Shown here one piece after another: positions 5,788 to 6,588 of a stretch of DNA of 6,588 nt. Source of the DNA: Halovivax sp. (GTDB lineage Archaea; Halobacteriota; Halobacteria; Halobacteriales; Natrialbaceae); contig SKPV01000141.1 of the NCBI GenBank assembly GCA_007119345.1, positions 1-6,588 on the forward strand. The letters are read 5' to 3'. The notes below the pieces were generated by a model. It saw only the letters and a list, made by a program, of their open reading frames with translations, searched no databases and was not told the origin of the DNA. How positions within the stretch are numbered: position 1 is the first letter of the stretch; each line of letters starts with the position of its first letter. The position numbers and the translations under genes are program-made.

Positions 5788-6588
5788 GGCCGCCCACCTC
5801 CTCGACGCCGAAGATCCCCTGCGGGCGGACGATCAGGACGATCACCAGCAGCAGGAAGATCGTCACCGCGGGCAGCCCCGGGTTGTCGACGATGCCGGTC
5901 GTGAACAGCCACGTCGTGAACGAGTCGGCGACGCCGACGATCACGGCCGCGACGAGGGTGCCCTTGAACGAGCCGAGGCCGCCGATGATGACGACGACGA
6001 ACGCGTACAGCAACACGTCGATGTTCAACAGGACGCTCGGGCCCCACAGCGGGTCCCACATGAGGAGGACGCCGCCGAGCCCGGCGAGCCCCGTCCCCAG
6101 GCCGAAGACGATCGTGAACGCCTTGCGGACGTCGACGCCGAGCGCCTCGACCATCTCGGGATCCTCGCTGCCCGCGCGGATGTACAGCCCGTACAGCGAC
6201 CGCGTGAGGAACAGGTAGACGCCGAGCGCGACGACCGCCCCGAGAACGATCTCGAAGAGGTACAGTCCCCGGATGTTCGCGCCGAAGACGTCGTACCGGC
6301 GGGACAGCGCTCCCGGGATCGTTCCCATCGGCGCCAGCCACTGCGGTTCCGGCTGAACGCCCTGGAGCGTGGCGACGATCCGGGTCAGCTCCTCCAGAAT
6401 GAGCGCCACGCCGAACGTCAGCAGGATCTGGTACATCGGCGTGCGGTCGTAGATCGGTCGGACGAGTCCCACCTCGATGGCGCTGCCGGCCGCCGTGAGC
6501 GCCGCGAAGACGATCGCAGCGGCCACGAAGAAGAACGCGATCGTCGTGAAGGGACCGGCGCCCCCCGAGACGGCGAGCACCATCAGGA
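5783..6588 (-). CDS. livH: Branched-chain amino acid-type ABC transporter permease LivH (partial, 5' end outside window)
   Basis: Membrane subunit of the Liv-type importer, partner of LivM. From the ATG at 6583, 266 residues are seen, nearly all in hydrophobic helices. Family marks: the helix-flanking VRPIYDRTPMYQILLTFG (41-58); the cytoplasmic loop TRSLYGLYIRAGSEDPEM (127-144), the ATPase-contact region with conserved Arg-Ala; VVIIGGLGSFKGTLVAAVIVG (197-217); and the C-terminal RPQGIFG (253-259). LivH proteins usually have about 290-340 residues and begin with a helix followed by an NFAHG motif before the part seen here. That motif is missing, and the frame stays open to the window edge. I therefore treat the gene as truncated by the window, with ATG 6583 an internal Met. 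It ends in TAG at 5783, overlapping the proposed livM start. The solute-binding protein and ATPases (livK, livG, livF types) are expected nearby, outside the window. Confidence 0.9.
   Translation of the reverse strand, partial: LMVLAVSGGAGPFTTIAFFFVAAAIVFAALTAAGSAIEVGLVRPIYDRTPMYQILLTFGVALILEELTRIVATLQGVQPEPQWLAPMGTIPGALSRRYDVFGANIRGLYLFEIVLGAVVALGVYLFLTRSLYGLYIRAGSEDPEMVEALGVDVRKAFTIVFGLGTGLAGLGGVLLMWDPLWGPSVLLNIDVLLYAFVVVIIGGLGSFKGTLVAAVIVGVADSFTTWLFTTGIVDNPGLPAVTIFLLLVIVLIVRPQGIFGVEEVGGH
5795..5802 (-). promoter_or_regulatory. Strong Shine-Dalgarno sequence at the livH end, in front of livM ATT
   Basis: AGGAGGTG on the minus strand is a full eight-base match to the archaeal anti-Shine-Dalgarno sequence and lies seven bases before ATT at 5787. 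It also encodes Glu-Glu-Val near the LivH C-terminus. Its strength and spacing are the main evidence that livM translation begins there rather than at GTG 5502. Confidence 0.65.

Noticed and set aside
4279..5904. A 541-codon open frame on the plus strand, antisense to livM and its N-terminal extension
   Set aside because: Low-complexity Arg/Glu/Asp/His sequence with no membrane or domain motif; a high-GC antisense shadow of livM and livH.
5499..6341. A 280-codon minus-strand frame spanning the livH/livM junction, considered as a possible livM N-terminus or fusion
   Set aside because: It is out of frame with both permeases, and reads as Arg/Pro/Thr-rich sequence. The acidic extension lies in the livM frame itself.
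1..6588. tRNA or rRNA genes, CRISPR arrays, insertion sequences, attachment sites
   Set aside because: On reading both strands no cloverleaf, regularly spaced repeats, transposase motifs or terminal repeats were seen; base composition is even across the window.

Overview
The window looks like haloarchaeal chromosome. GC is very high and third codon positions are almost all G or C. The predicted proteins are rich in Asp and Glu, including long acidic tails and linkers. Ribosome-binding sites match the archaeal GGAGGTG consensus. The genus cannot be set from the sequence alone.

Layout. One gene reads rightward: an FAD-dependent oxidoreductase of the aromatic-hydroxylase/geranylgeranyl-reductase fold (95-1459). 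A short convergent spacer with a GC-rich hairpin follows. The rest is a tightly packed leftward operon, read from the right edge: livH-type permease (cut by the window edge, ends 5783), livM-type permease (5787-4318), an adenylate-forming acyl-CoA ligase (4280-2616) and a KAS III-like thiolase-superfamily enzyme (2619-1597). Junctions are a 5-base livH/livM overlap (if ATT is the livM start), a 37-base gap and a 4-base GTGA overlap. This suggests one co-transcribed, translationally coupled unit. The ATP-binding subunits and solute-binding protein of the transporter are not in the window and presumably lie beyond the right edge.

How the genes may work together (inference). LivH and LivM form the membrane channel of a branched-chain-amino-acid-type ABC importer, a family that also carries carboxylates, aromatic acids and amides. 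The ligase would convert an imported carboxylic acid to its acyl-CoA through an acyl-AMP. The KAS III-like protein would take that acyl group onto its active-site Cys and pass it to an unknown acceptor. Together this could be an import, activation and condensation/acyl-transfer module for an organic acid. The FAD enzyme is convergent and need not belong to it.

Most notable points: (1) livM has no ATG, GTG or TTG start upstream of its first membrane helix, yet 95 open, acidic, haloarchaeal-style codons lead back to an ATT that overlaps the livH stop and sits 7 bases after a perfect Shine-Dalgarno sequence; (2) the KAS III-like protein has His where classical FabH has its catalytic Asn; (3) the mix of transporter, ligase and condensing enzyme, in a lineage thought to lack a bacterial fatty acid synthase, points to an unassigned pathway.
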